Numbered from the stretch's first letter, positions 1-7,211 are shown. The stretch is 16,563 nt of DNA from an uncultured Tissierellia bacterium (GCA_902489375.1 CABTZP010000022.1:1-16563); one strand, 5' to 3'. Numbers and translations: made by a program. The notes: generated by a model from the sequence alone, not told the origin.

Positions 1-45
1 CCCCTGCTTGTAAGGCAGATGCTCTCCCAACTGAGCTAAGCGTCC
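1..45 (-). tRNA. tRNA-Val (anticodon TAC), cut by window edge
   Basis: The reverse complement starts GGACGCTTAGCTCAG, a normal acceptor 5' strand followed by a D arm. It continues through an anticodon arm whose loop reads CTTACAA, giving anticodon TAC (valine, GUA codons). The T arm and 3' acceptor strand lie beyond the left edge. It follows tRNA-Glu after a 6-base spacer and is probably co-transcribed with it from the promoter at 143-171. Confidence 0.93.
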
Positions 46-51
46 ACGCAT

Positions 52-123
52 TGACCCTACCGGGATTCGAACCCGGAATACCGCCGTGAAAGGGCGATGT
101 CTTAACCGTTTGACCATAGGGCC
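52..123 (-). tRNA. tRNA-Glu (anticodon TTC)
   Basis: The reverse complement folds as a complete tRNA. The acceptor GGCCCTA pairs with TAGGGTC (one G-U), the anticodon loop CTTTCAC gives TTC (glutamate), and the T arm is CCGGG TTCGAAT CCCGG. The discriminator is A at position 52. No CCA is encoded, because the next bases are ATGCG, so the 3' CCA would have to be added after transcription. It is the first gene of a tRNA cluster that continues into tRNA-Val and probably beyond the window. Confidence 0.95.
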
Positions 124-142
124 GAAATGACGTTACTAAGAT

Positions 143-171
143 AGTTTAAGGAAAACCATCTGCCTTGTCAA
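143..171 (-). promoter_or_regulatory. Strong sigma-A-type promoter of the tRNA cluster
   Basis: On the minus strand a -35 box TTGACA (166-171) is followed after exactly 17 bp by a -10 box TAAACT (143-148). The predicted transcription start is about 12-15 bases before the 5' end of tRNA-Glu. This is the closest match to consensus in the window and fits a highly transcribed stable RNA operon. Confidence 0.85.
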
Positions 172-235
172 GCAAAATTCACTTTTTCTTAACAAAAACC
201 ATTTCATTTCCCAAATGCTTTGACCCTTCTGCCTG

Positions 236-256
236 AAAAAGGCCAAAACGACGGCC
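236..256 (-). terminator. Possible weak terminator after map
   Basis: Downstream of the map stop codon the minus strand contains a short GGCC ... GGCC hairpin with an 8-base loop followed by five Ts. A second small stem (GCATC/GATGC) lies slightly upstream. The stems are short, so this is a weak candidate. The position between the end of a five-gene operon and an independently promoted tRNA cluster is where a terminator would be expected. Confidence 0.35.
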
Positions 257-295
257 GCCGCTTCTCAGCGCATCCGGTCAGATGCTTCATGGAAC

Positions 296-1096
296 TTAGA
301 AAAGGTAGTGATGAATCCATTCCCTTTCTTCTTCATCCAAGTTCGTTTCATCTTGAAGGGTCAAAATTTCAGGGCCATCCTTCCGGATGGCAAAGGTGTG
401 TTCGAACTGGCAGCTCTTTTTCCCATCCGCCGTCCGGGCAGTCCATCCGTTTTCATCCATTTTCACCTGCCAAACTCCGGCATTGATCATGGGTTCTACG
501 GTAAGGACCATATTTTCCATTAGTCTGGGGCCCTTTCTTGGGGTCGCATAATGAAGAACCTGAGGGGCTTCGTGCATTTCACTTCCGATGCCATGGCCCA
601 CGAAATCACGGACAACGGAAAAGCCCTGATCCTCCACAAAGGGTTGGATGGCTTTGCCGATCTCAACGAGGCGGTTTCCAGCCTGGCAGGCTTCGATCCC
701 CCTGTAAAGCGCTTTTTCGGTAACTTCCATGAGCTTTTGATCTTCAGGAGAAAGCTGACCAATGCCATAAGACCAGCAGGAATCAGATAAATAACCATGG
801 TAGGAAACCACATTATCAATCGAGAGGATATCCCCCTCCTGAAGTTTTCTTTCATTAGGAAAGCCATGACAAACCTCGTCATTAACCGAGGTGCAGAGGG
901 CAAAGGGGAAGTCTTCATAACCCAGCTGGGCCGGGATTGCGCCCTTAAAGCGCATAAAAGCCTCCGCAAAATCATTGACCTGGAGGGTGGTCAGTCCCGG
1001 TCTTAAAATTTCTCGAATGGCAAGATGGGTCTTTGAGAGGATTTTCCCAGATTCTTTCATCCCTTGAATTTGTTCATCAGTTTTAATCGTAATCAT
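296..1096 (-). CDS. map: Methionine aminopeptidase, type I
   Basis: This cytoplasmic metallopeptidase removes the initiator methionine from nascent proteins with a small second residue. The 266-aa protein has the pita-bread-fold signature: His77 in VCHGFP, and five metal ligands at Asp94 (SIDN), Asp105 (LSDSCW), His168 (VGHGIG), Glu201 (VEPM) and Glu232 (FEHTF). Around the second Asp the usual HGDTS-like motif is replaced by LSDSCWSYGIG. As I recall, a similar DSCW sequence occurs in some streptococcal and lactobacillal enzymes. The ATG start has only a weak purine-rich ribosome site (AGAAAGAG). It lies 15 bases after the stop of the acpS-nnrD fusion, so it is most likely the last gene of the nudL-relA/spoT-like-mtaD-acpS/nnrD-map operon. 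All ligands are intact, so it should be active. Confidence 0.95.
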   Translation of the reverse strand: MITIKTDEQIQGMKESGKILSKTHLAIREILRPGLTTLQVNDFAEAFMRFKGAIPAQLGYEDFPFALCTSVNDEVCHGFPNERKLQEGDILSIDNVVSYHGYLSDSCWSYGIGQLSPEDQKLMEVTEKALYRGIEACQAGNRLVEIGKAIQPFVEDQGFSVVRDFVGHGIGSEMHEAPQVLHYATPRKGPRLMENMVLTVEPMINAGVWQVKMDENGWTARTADGKKSCQFEHTFAIRKDGPEILTLQDETNLDEEEREWIHHYLF

Positions 1097-1111
1097 ATTC
1101 GCTCTTTCTGT

Positions 1112-2374
1112 TTACAGACTTTCCATCAGCTGAAAGGCTTTTGGAATTTTTTCTAAAATATCCCCGGCAATCAGGCTTTCTTCCCCTCTATCCAGGGCTG
1201 CCAGGTCCCCGGCCAGGCCATGAAGATAGGGGCCGAGTCTCATCGCCGTCCAAGGGTCATAGCCCCGGCCAAGAAGGGCTGTGAGGATTCCGGTTAAAAC
1301 ATCCCCCGCTCCCGCCGTTGCCATGCCGGAATTACCGCTGGGATTGACCCAGATCCGGCCGCCTTCTGCGGCAACGGTTCCCCTTCCTTTTAAGATCAGG
1401 CCAAGTTCGTACTTTTGTGCGAAATCAGCTGCCGCTTTTTTTCGGTCTTTTCGAATCTCTTCCAGCGAAAGGCCGGAAATTCGACTCATTTCCATTTCGT
1501 GGGGAGTTAAAAGCTTAAAGGCTTTTCCCTTCTTGAGGTATTCCGGATGATTGGAAAGGGCATTGATGGCATCGGCATCAATTACCATCGGCTTGTCAAC
1601 GTGTTCAAAGAGCGTGCAAAGAAAGTCCGCAGCCGTAGGATCCTTCCCCATTCCCGGGCCGATCCCGATCGCATCGACATCCTCAATCCTTTCTAAAAGC
1701 TCTTCGCCCATCGAAGAAGTAAAACGCTCCTCGCCTGATCTGCCGATGGGTCTTACAATCACCTCACTGAGCTTGATTTGGCAGATCTCCCCGATCTTCG
1801 CGGGGACAATGGCATAGGATAATCCCGATCCAGCCCGCAGGGCCGCCTGAGAAGAAAGGCAAATCGAACCCGCCATGCCAAAAGATCCGCCAATCAGGGC
1901 AACTTTTCCAAATGTTCCCTTGTGTCCATTTTTTTCCCTTTTTATAAGAAGGGGATGAAGGTCCAAACAAAGCCGGTCCATGGGAATGAAAGGGTCCTCT
2001 TTTCGGCCTGAAAAGGGCATGCCCAGACAGATGGCCATGGCATAGTCCCCGTCATGGGAAAGCGTTACCGCCATCGAAGAAAGACCGGCCCGCTTTAAAT
2101 AAGCCTCGGCCTTTCCTTCAAAAACAAGCTCTGGTCTTCCCTCTTCATCATGAAAAAGATGAATTTCTTTAAAGGCGTAATGGCCAAGCCCCTTCCCCAG
2201 GCATTTGACCGCAGCTTCTTTAACGGCAAAAATGCCAGCAAGGGTTTGGGGCCGCTTACCTTTTTTTCTATAATATTCTTTTTCTTCCGGACAAAGGATT
2301 TTTTCAGCAAAAGCCTCGGGATCAGGTAAGTGCCTAATCCTTGAAATCTGAACCAAATCGGCGCCAATTCTCAT
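1112..2374 (-). CDS. Fused holo-ACP synthase / ADP-dependent NAD(P)HX dehydratase
   Basis: One uninterrupted 420-aa frame carries two enzymes. Residues 1-119 match AcpS, which transfers phosphopantetheine from CoA to acyl carrier protein: the N-terminal GADLVQISRI has metal-ligand Asp6, and FAVKEAAVKCLGKG has Glu53. Residues about 140-415 match NnrD (YjeF C-terminal domain), which repairs hydrated NAD(P)H using ADP: a glycine-rich KVALIGGSFG, AIGIGPGMG, MVIDADAINAL, LLTPHEMEM, NPSGNSGMATAGAGD with catalytic Asp358, and LHGLAGD. About 20 linker residues separate them. The usual NnrE epimerase domain (YjeF N-terminal) is absent. The ATG overlaps the mtaD stop (ATGA), implying translational coupling, with AAGGA upstream inside mtaD. 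acpS and nnrD are often neighbours; here they are joined. Confidence 0.9.
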   Translation of the reverse strand: MRIGADLVQISRIRHLPDPEAFAEKILCPEEKEYYRKKGKRPQTLAGIFAVKEAAVKCLGKGLGHYAFKEIHLFHDEEGRPELVFEGKAEAYLKRAGLSSMAVTLSHDGDYAMAICLGMPFSGRKEDPFIPMDRLCLDLHPLLIKREKNGHKGTFGKVALIGGSFGMAGSICLSSQAALRAGSGLSYAIVPAKIGEICQIKLSEVIVRPIGRSGEERFTSSMGEELLERIEDVDAIGIGPGMGKDPTAADFLCTLFEHVDKPMVIDADAINALSNHPEYLKKGKAFKLLTPHEMEMSRISGLSLEEIRKDRKKAAADFAQKYELGLILKGRGTVAAEGGRIWVNPSGNSGMATAGAGDVLTGILTALLGRGYDPWTAMRLGPYLHGLAGDLAALDRGEESLIAGDILEKIPKAFQLMESL

Positions 2375-3669
2375 TTATCGGATCCTTTTTCCAGAAGCTT
2401 TTCCCAGGCTTCTTCGGCCTCGGCTCGAATTTGATCCAGATCTCCCTGGACAAGCCTTCCCTCTTTTACAACTATTTTTCCGTTTACCATCGTCAAAGAA
2501 ACGTTGCTGCCATAAGTAGAATAAAGGATCGCCGCCTCGACATCCATTGGCCATGGGGTATGGCCAATATTGTCAAAGTCAATGAGAATGAGATCCGCGA
2601 TTTTTCCCACTTCGATTGAGCCGATTTGATCTTCCATGCCCAGGCCCCTGGCACCGCCCAAGGTAGCTAACTCTAACATCGTTGAAGCCAGCGCCGCCTG
2701 GGGATCAAGATCATGGCCCTTTTGGATGAAAGAACCCAGGGTCATATCCCGGAACATATCCTGAAGGTTATTCGACGAAGCCCCATCGGTTCCGAAGGCG
2801 ACATTGACCCCGGCCCGGCGAAGCTTTTCCAGGGGCATAAAACCCGAAGCCAGCTTCATATTCGAGGCAGGATTGTAGACGGCAGTCACCTTTCTTTTTT
2901 TTAGGATTTCGATATCTTCATCGGTAAGCCAGACACAGTGAGCAGCCAAGGTTGGCAGGTCAAAAAAACCGATCTCATCGTAGACCTCCGCCGGGGTTTT
3001 CCCGTACTTTTCAAGACAATCGTCACGTTCTTTTTGGGTCTCGGAAAGGTGAATATTTAGTCCGCATCCCAAAGACTCCGCGAGATCCCGGTGGGCCTTC
3101 AAAGATTCCAGCGTGTTGGTATAAATGGCATGAGAGCCGATCAGGGTTCTTATTCGTCCCTCTGCTTGCCCATTCCAGTTTTTGTAAAAGGCCTTTTCAT
3201 TTTCCAGATCTGCTTTGCTATTGGTCGCCATGAGTCCCCGGGAAAGAAAGGCACGGATGCCCATCTCTTCCGCAGTTTCGGCAACGGCGTCCATCTCATA
3301 ATACATATCGACATAGGTAGTTGTCCCCGTTAAAAGCATTTCTGCGGTGTTTAGCCTTGCGCCCTTCTTAATGTCCTCCCGGCTCAGCTCCGCTTCTAAA
3401 GGCCAAATATAGTCATTGAGCCATTCATCCAAAGAAACATCGTTTCCAAAATTTCGAAAAAGGCTCATGGAGATGTGGGTGTGCGCATTGATCAGCCCCG
3501 GCATCAGTATTTTACCCCGGCAATCGATTCGCTGATCCCCCTCCTGAAAAAGCTCATCTTCAGCAATGGCCGCGATACGGTTGCCCTCGACGCGGACATT
3601 GGCCTGATCATAAAGGGTCCTTTGAGGATCCATGGTCAGAACACTTGCCCCCTCAAAACAAATTCCCAT
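2371..3669 (-). CDS. mtaD: 5'-methylthioadenosine / S-adenosylhomocysteine deaminase
   Basis: This 432-aa amidohydrolase-superfamily protein probably deaminates MTA to methylthioinosine and SAH to S-inosylhomocysteine. Metal-site residues are visible: PGLINAHTHIS (His63, His65), NIHLSET (His207), LAAHCVWL (His244) and FGTDGASSNN (Asp295). The segment after the first motif, SLFRNFGNDVSLDEWLNDYI, is typical of the MtaD/SAH-deaminase subgroup rather than of guanine or cytosine deaminases. A ribosome site (AAAGGA) lies 6 bases before the ATG. The start overlaps the end of the upstream RelA/SpoT-like gene by 17 bp, and the stop overlaps the next gene by 4 bp. The exact substrate preference cannot be read from sequence. 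mtnA, which acts later in MTA salvage, is about 9 kb away in this window. Confidence 0.88.
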   Translation of the reverse strand: MGICFEGASVLTMDPQRTLYDQANVRVEGNRIAAIAEDELFQEGDQRIDCRGKILMPGLINAHTHISMSLFRNFGNDVSLDEWLNDYIWPLEAELSREDIKKGARLNTAEMLLTGTTTYVDMYYEMDAVAETAEEMGIRAFLSRGLMATNSKADLENEKAFYKNWNGQAEGRIRTLIGSHAIYTNTLESLKAHRDLAESLGCGLNIHLSETQKERDDCLEKYGKTPAEVYDEIGFFDLPTLAAHCVWLTDEDIEILKKRKVTAVYNPASNMKLASGFMPLEKLRRAGVNVAFGTDGASSNNLQDMFRDMTLGSFIQKGHDLDPQAALASTMLELATLGGARGLGMEDQIGSIEVGKIADLILIDFDNIGHTPWPMDVEAAILYSTYGSNVSLTMVNGKIVVKEGRLVQGDLDQIRAEAEEAWEKLLEKGSDK

Positions 3670-5164
3670 CTTCTTTCCTTTCTATCTTGATCCGATCAAT
3701 CTCGATCTTCCCATTTGAATCCTCTGCAAAGTCTTCCCCTTCTTCTAATTCATTCCACTGGTTAGGGCCGCGTCCTCCTGTGCGAACGTTGGGATCCCGT
3801 GACAAGCCGGCCATGATCTTAGGAAAGCATCCGGCAAAGAAATCTTCATTTTGGTTTAATCCCTCCCAGGCCTCCAGCCCTTCCCGAATGCTCCTTTTAA
3901 GTTCCTCCATCCCATCCAGGGTAAAATTTTTGGCCATGGCCTTTCGAAGGACATATTTAATATAGGCGTAGGCCAGCTGATCGATGAAATTTTCTTCCTT
4001 TTCCAGGTGTGCGCTTGTCGTTTCAAAAACCTGGCTGATCGCCTGATTAATCCGAAAATACAGATAATCAATAAAGGTCCGGTAAACTTCCGATCGTTCC
4101 TGGGAGGGATTGAGGTCAAAAAGGATATGAACCAGGAGATTCCAGGTTAAATCTTCATTCATGGCTTTCTCCAGCCCCTCCCCGAGAAGAGCGGTTACCT
4201 TGCTGTGAAAGTGGATGGGCGGGTCCAGAAGGATGGTGTATCCAATATCTTCCAGATCGATCTTCGCCCGGTTCGCTTCATCCAGGATGCGGATAAATTC
4301 CGTTGCCATGCCTTCCCGAGATTCATAGGTGACCCGGGTAAAGAGGAACTCGGTAATCAAGTCCGTTTGATCTCGGAAATCAAAGACCAATTTCCTTTTT
4401 TCCCGAATGGGGATAACATAGACATTTTGGATGATATTGCCCACCAGGGTCTGGAGCTGGGTGTTGGTTGAGCTGATATCCAGGGTGTCCAGGCCGGTTA
4501 AGTGATCGTAGACCATCTCCAGCTGAGAATCAATATTAATCAGATTAAAGCGGATTGATTCCATAATTTCACGGACAAATTTTTCCGTAACCAAATAATT
4601 ATAATTTTTATAGAGAATTTTATGGTCGATCTCATTCCAGAAGACATTGACAATGGATTTGATTTGAAGTTCAAAGTTTAAGGTATGGTCCCCCCGAAAG
4701 CGTCCATCCAAGCGGTAAGATTTGACCCCGTTTTTCTGATTTTTTGGCTGCTTGTCCCCAAGCCGAAGCTCAATGCGGGGATCCTTTTTCGCCTGGTAAT
4801 ATTGGTCTTCCCCTTTCAGGGGAAAATGGGCAAAAAGCGCCCGATATACTTCCTTTTCATCGTTCATGAAATGGCATTCCACCCGGCAGCCGATAATATC
4901 AGAAAGCTGATCAAAAACCTCTTCCGGCGTTTTTCCTTGAGAATAGAGCCCCTGACGGACAATCTTCTCCTTCAGGGAGCCATCCTCTTTAATTCGTGAG
5001 GAATAATTGACAAACCAGTCCTGATCCATAAAAATATCGAGAAAAAAATCGTCCAGGGCACGGGCGCTTTCTTCTAATTCTTCGTTCAAACTTTTTTTAT
5101 AGGCAATGACATCATCGATAAAGTTAAATAACTGCAGCTTCAGTTCTCTCACCTCACTTATCAT
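3653..5164 (-). CDS. RelA/SpoT-domain protein with altered substrate loop, unknown output
   Basis: This is a 503-aa protein starting at ATG 5164 (MISEVREL). An in-frame ATG at 5212 would overlap the Nudix gene by 59 bp and has no ribosome site. A RelA/SpoT nucleotidyltransferase-like domain spans about residues 50-190: SRIKEDGSLKEKI (Arg57, Lys59), LSDIIGCRV (Asp89), ELQIKS (Glu165, Gln167) and WNEIDHKILYK. In (p)ppGpp synthetases a GYRS[LI]H loop holds the guanine-stacking Tyr and a conserved His. The matching segment here appears to be NGVKSYR (145-151), so both would be lost. No HD hydrolase, TGS or ACT domain is visible. About 310 mostly helical residues follow, ending in a charged tail. 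It may be a diverged alarmone enzyme, another pyrophosphokinase or an inactive binder. It overlaps its neighbours at both ends, so it is translated as part of the operon. Confidence 0.75.
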   Translation of the reverse strand: MISEVRELKLQLFNFIDDVIAYKKSLNEELEESARALDDFFLDIFMDQDWFVNYSSRIKEDGSLKEKIVRQGLYSQGKTPEEVFDQLSDIIGCRVECHFMNDEKEVYRALFAHFPLKGEDQYYQAKKDPRIELRLGDKQPKNQKNGVKSYRLDGRFRGDHTLNFELQIKSIVNVFWNEIDHKILYKNYNYLVTEKFVREIMESIRFNLINIDSQLEMVYDHLTGLDTLDISSTNTQLQTLVGNIIQNVYVIPIREKRKLVFDFRDQTDLITEFLFTRVTYESREGMATEFIRILDEANRAKIDLEDIGYTILLDPPIHFHSKVTALLGEGLEKAMNEDLTWNLLVHILFDLNPSQERSEVYRTFIDYLYFRINQAISQVFETTSAHLEKEENFIDQLAYAYIKYVLRKAMAKNFTLDGMEELKRSIREGLEAWEGLNQNEDFFAGCFPKIMAGLSRDPNVRTGGRGPNQWNELEEGEDFAEDSNGKIEIDRIKIERKEDGNLF

Positions 5165-5801
5165 CGGACTTTTTGGAAGGCTTGGGAAAATAATCAACCA
5201 GCTGATACTCATCGATCAGAGCCAGGGCTGAATGCAAAAGCCGGGCTGTGATCCCCCAGATCAGGGCTTCTTTATGGGGATAAAAAAGGACCCGGTAGCT
5301 TCCCATTTGCCAGGGGTAGTTTTTCCCCTGGGGAATCCAATCCAAAGGAAAATTCTCAGCTATCTTTAGGCTGATCGGATTATCCGTAATCAGGGGAGGA
5401 TTTTCCCGAAAATAGGAAATGGGGACGGTAAAAACCCGGGAAACTTCGTCGGGCAAGTAGGTATTCTGGTAATCCGTAAGCAGGCCGATAAAGGTATCAA
5501 GTCTTTTCCCCGCCGGGGTAATCAGGGTGTCTCCTCGGCCCAGGATTTTCATTTGCCCCTCATTAAGGGCCAGCTCTTCTCGGCACTCCCGAAGAGCTGC
5601 CTCTTGCGGCCCCTCCCCTTCTTCCACGGCGCCGCCTGGAAAACTAACCTCTCCAGGCTGGTTTTTTAAATTTGATGAGCGCACTTCAAAAAGAAAATGC
5701 CAGTCTCCTTCCACTTGAAGAAGCGGAATGAAGATGGCATAAGATCTCCAGCAAAGTTCACTAATTAGTTCCGGTTTTCTCTTTTTAAAATCTTCCATCA
5801 T
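5154..5801 (-). CDS. Nudix hydrolase, CoA pyrophosphatase type
   Basis: This 215-aa protein probably cleaves CoA or acyl-CoA into 4'-phosphopantetheine and 3',5'-ADP (NudL/YeaB-like), limiting oxidised or excess CoA. The Nudix box spans about residues 57-79 and reads G-x5-E-x7-REcrEE, with Ala78 in place of the usual second Gly. Just before it, FEVRSSNLKNQPGEVSFPGG matches the CoA-specific NuCoA pattern. IWGITARLL near the C terminus is also typical of this subgroup. Two ATG codons are adjacent. AGGAA sits only 1-2 bases before the first (5801) and about 5 before the second (5798), so the second may be used. It is the first gene of the five-gene operon. Its stop lies 11 bp inside the next gene. 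Confidence 0.87.
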   Translation of the reverse strand: MMEDFKKRKPELISELCWRSYAIFIPLLQVEGDWHFLFEVRSSNLKNQPGEVSFPGGAVEEGEGPQEAALRECREELALNEGQMKILGRGDTLITPAGKRLDTFIGLLTDYQNTYLPDEVSRVFTVPISYFRENPPLITDNPISLKIAENFPLDWIPQGKNYPWQMGSYRVLFYPHKEALIWGITARLLHSALALIDEYQLVDYFPKPSKKSDDK

Positions 5802-5840
5802 TTCCTGCGAGTCCCTTTTTTTCCGCTTATACTAACATTT

Positions 5841-5846
5841 ATTATA
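5841..5846 (-). promoter_or_regulatory. Candidate -10 box for the nudL-to-map operon
   Basis: A perfect TATAAT occurs on the minus strand about 40 bases before the Nudix start codon. The -35 region at 17-18 bp (TTTTCC/TTTTTC) is poor. I see no better promoter between the Nudix gene and the toxin-antitoxin pair, so this is the best candidate. A GTATAAG a few bases downstream is a weaker alternative. Confidence 0.45.
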
Positions 5847-5910
5847 CCTCAAGAAAGAATCTGGGAAAAAGGATCGCCGTCGCCTTCTTCATGGGATAAG
5901 AAGAGCCTAT

Positions 5911-5922
5911 GACCTATTTTTC
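5911..5922 (+). repeat. 12-bp direct repeat, left copy flanking the toxin-antitoxin pair
   Basis: GACCTATTTTTC occurs here and again at 6751-6762, where it forms the right arm and T run of the terminator after the PIN toxin gene. The two copies bracket the only plus-strand genes in the window. Here the sequence has no complementary left arm, so it looks like a half-terminator. It may be an insertion or recombination scar, or chance in AT-rich sequence. Confidence 0.4.
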
Positions 5923-5963
5923 GACCTGGTACTTTTTCCTGAAGATTAACAAGGCTTGATAGG

Positions 5964-5992
5964 TTTACTTTTTCACTCAAATAGAATATATT
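5964..5992 (+). promoter_or_regulatory. Promoter of the toxin-antitoxin operon
   Basis: A -35 box TTTACT (5964-5969) and a -10 box TATATT (5987-5992) are separated by exactly 17 bp and lie about 50 bases before the antitoxin ATG. In the leader, TTCAAG occurs twice as a direct repeat (6002-6007 and 6020-6025, 18 bp apart). This is a possible autoregulatory site for the AbrB-type antitoxin, but that role is inferred only. Confidence 0.55.
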
Positions 5993-6043
5993 TTAAATGA
6001 CTTCAAGTTTTCTTTATATTTCAAGAATAGAAAGGATAATTTT

Positions 6044-6301
6044 ATGAATTTGGCGAAAATTTCTGCAAACGGCCAGATTACAGTGCCAGTAGAAATACGG
6101 CGGTTACTTGGCTTAAAGTCTGGAGATAAAATTTTGTTTTTCCAAAAGCAAGATGGGGAAGTTGTTGTAAGCAACGCTTCTTCCAAAGCAATTCGCAAAG
6201 CGCAGGCTGCTTTTTCCGGAGCTGCTGAAGAAATGGGCATTTCCAATGAAGACGATATTCAGGCGTTAGTAGACGATGTACGGTACGGAAAGGAAAAGTA
6301 A
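6044..6301 (+). CDS. AbrB/MazE-type antitoxin
   Basis: This 85-aa protein has an N-terminal swapped-hairpin AbrB/SpoVT DNA-binding domain in residues 1-48: LAKISANGQITVPVEIRRLL, then GLKSGDKILFF. An acidic C-terminal tail (about 50-85, EEMGISNEDDIQALVDDVRYG) is of the kind that usually wraps around and inhibits the partner toxin. The ribosome site AAAGGA lies 7 bases before the ATG. It is followed at once by a PIN-domain gene, with TAA and GTG separated by a single base, so the two are surely co-translated. Like related antitoxins it would be expected to repress its own promoter. It is encoded on the opposite strand to all neighbours. Confidence 0.87.
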   Translation: MNLAKISANGQITVPVEIRRLLGLKSGDKILFFQKQDGEVVVSNASSKAIRKAQAAFSGAAEEMGISNEDDIQALVDDVRYGKEK

Positions 6302-6302
6302 C

Positions 6303-6701
6303 GTGCGAATATTGATTGACACAAATATTCTCTTTTCCGCATTGGTCTTTCCAAGCTCCAAACTGGCGCAAACATTTCTTTATATCGCAGATAATCACGA
6401 GATTGTCCTATGTGACCGCAACATTGCTGAATTGCGACATATTCTGAAACAAAAAGCACCGAAATTCTTGCCCGATGCAGAAGTGCTTCTTGCAGAAATG
6501 TCCTATGAGCTAATCCCAGCGGTAGACCATGCGGAGAAATTGATACGAGATGCAAAAGACCAACCAATCTTAAATGCGGCGATCGTGTCAAATGTGGATA
6601 TCATTCTCACAGGAGATAAAGATTTTTTAAGCCTTGAAATGGAACACCCAAAATGTATGACGATTGCACAATTTTCTGAAAGTGAGGGCTTGGAAGAATA
6701 A
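6303..6701 (+). CDS. PIN-domain ribonuclease toxin
   Basis: This 132-aa PIN-domain protein probably acts as a Mg-dependent RNase toxin (VapC-like) neutralised by the preceding antitoxin. The acidic active-site set is visible: Asp6 (ILIDTN), Glu43 (NIAEL), Asp86 (KDQPIL) and Asp105/Asp107 (TGDKDF). I place the start at GTG 6303, because AGGAAAAG lies about 5 bases upstream and the PIN fold begins right there. An in-frame ATG at 6276, inside the antitoxin gene and without a ribosome site, would add nine residues. The RNA target cannot be predicted from sequence. Its length and the complete catalytic set suggest an intact gene. Confidence 0.87.
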   Translation: MRILIDTNILFSALVFPSSKLAQTFLYIADNHEIVLCDRNIAELRHILKQKAPKFLPDAEVLLAEMSYELIPAVDHAEKLIRDAKDQPILNAAIVSNVDIILTGDKDFLSLEMEHPKCMTIAQFSESEGLEE

Positions 6702-6714
6702 TTCTTATGCGCCG

Positions 6715-6762
6715 AAAAAAAATAGGTCAGGAACCTGAAAGCAGGTTCCCGACCTATTTTTC
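6715..6762. terminator. Bidirectional terminator between the PIN toxin and the BlaR1 operon
   Basis: A long hairpin has arms AATAGGTC-A-GGAACCTG (6721-6737) and CAGGTTCC-C-GACCTATT (6742-6758), a 4-base loop and a single mismatched pair. It is flanked by an A run on the left and a T run on the right. It can therefore stop plus-strand transcription from the toxin gene and minus-strand transcription from the blaI-blaR1 operon. Its right arm and T run recur at 5911-5922. Confidence 0.88.
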
Positions 6763-6815
6763 TTAATGATTAGCGTTCATTATATCATCCATCTCGTTTT
6801 TAAAATACGTTTTCT

Positions 6816-7211
6816 TTAAGCCTCTGCCCATTTTGATTTTCTTTTCAACACAAAAATTGTGGCAACGAGGATAAAAATATGCGGAAGGTATATTAAGAAA
6901 TCGCCCCATCTTGTCATCCCCATGATGGCCATAAAGGAGACGGTCACCGAAAAGAGATAGGCTGCGCACAGTATCCCCCAGATAATTGGATTTTTAAAGA
7001 CAATCAGATGAATTAGCACAGCCAGGCCAAGAAGATAAGCGCCAATTGTCATGGGATTTAGCTTAACAAATAAGGAGCTTAACTGATCATAAACCAATCC
7101 CTCTGCGCCAAACATCCAATAGAGATAGCTTGCAAAATATAGTAATACCAATCCTTCAAAGAGGCCGGCAAACATTTTTATAAGCTTTTTTTGCTCACCG
7201 TTATTCTGCAT
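6816..7211 (-). CDS. Small four-helix membrane protein, unknown function
   Basis: I do not recognise this 131-aa protein. Hydrophobic segments at about residues 16-35, 53-72, 75-98 and 105-122 predict four membrane helices, with a short basic tail (LKRKSKWAEA). No catalytic motif is visible. The ATG overlaps the end of the upstream gene by 11 bp, and its ribosome site GGAGG is formed by that gene's terminal Gly-Gly codons, so the two are translationally coupled. It is the last gene of the blaI-blaR1 operon and is followed by the terminator at 6715-6762. Context suggests a membrane component of whatever the BlaI-type repressor controls. Confidence 0.8.
   Translation of the reverse strand: MQNNGEQKKLIKMFAGLFEGLVLLYFASYLYWMFGAEGLVYDQLSSLFVKLNPMTIGAYLLGLAVLIHLIVFKNPIIWGILCAAYLFSVTVSFMAIMGMTRWGDFLIYLPHIFILVATIFVLKRKSKWAEA

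Noticed and set aside
2341..3690. Several 60-100 codon plus-strand frames opposite mtaD and acpS-nnrD
   Set aside because: They lie antisense to genes with clear motifs, have no ribosome sites and encode low-complexity or proline/serine-rich products.
5165..5212. Longer N terminus (MSISWLIIFPSL...) for the RelA/SpoT-like protein
   Set aside because: It lies inside the Nudix gene in another frame, has no ribosome site, and the hydrophobic stretch is unlike the rest of the protein.
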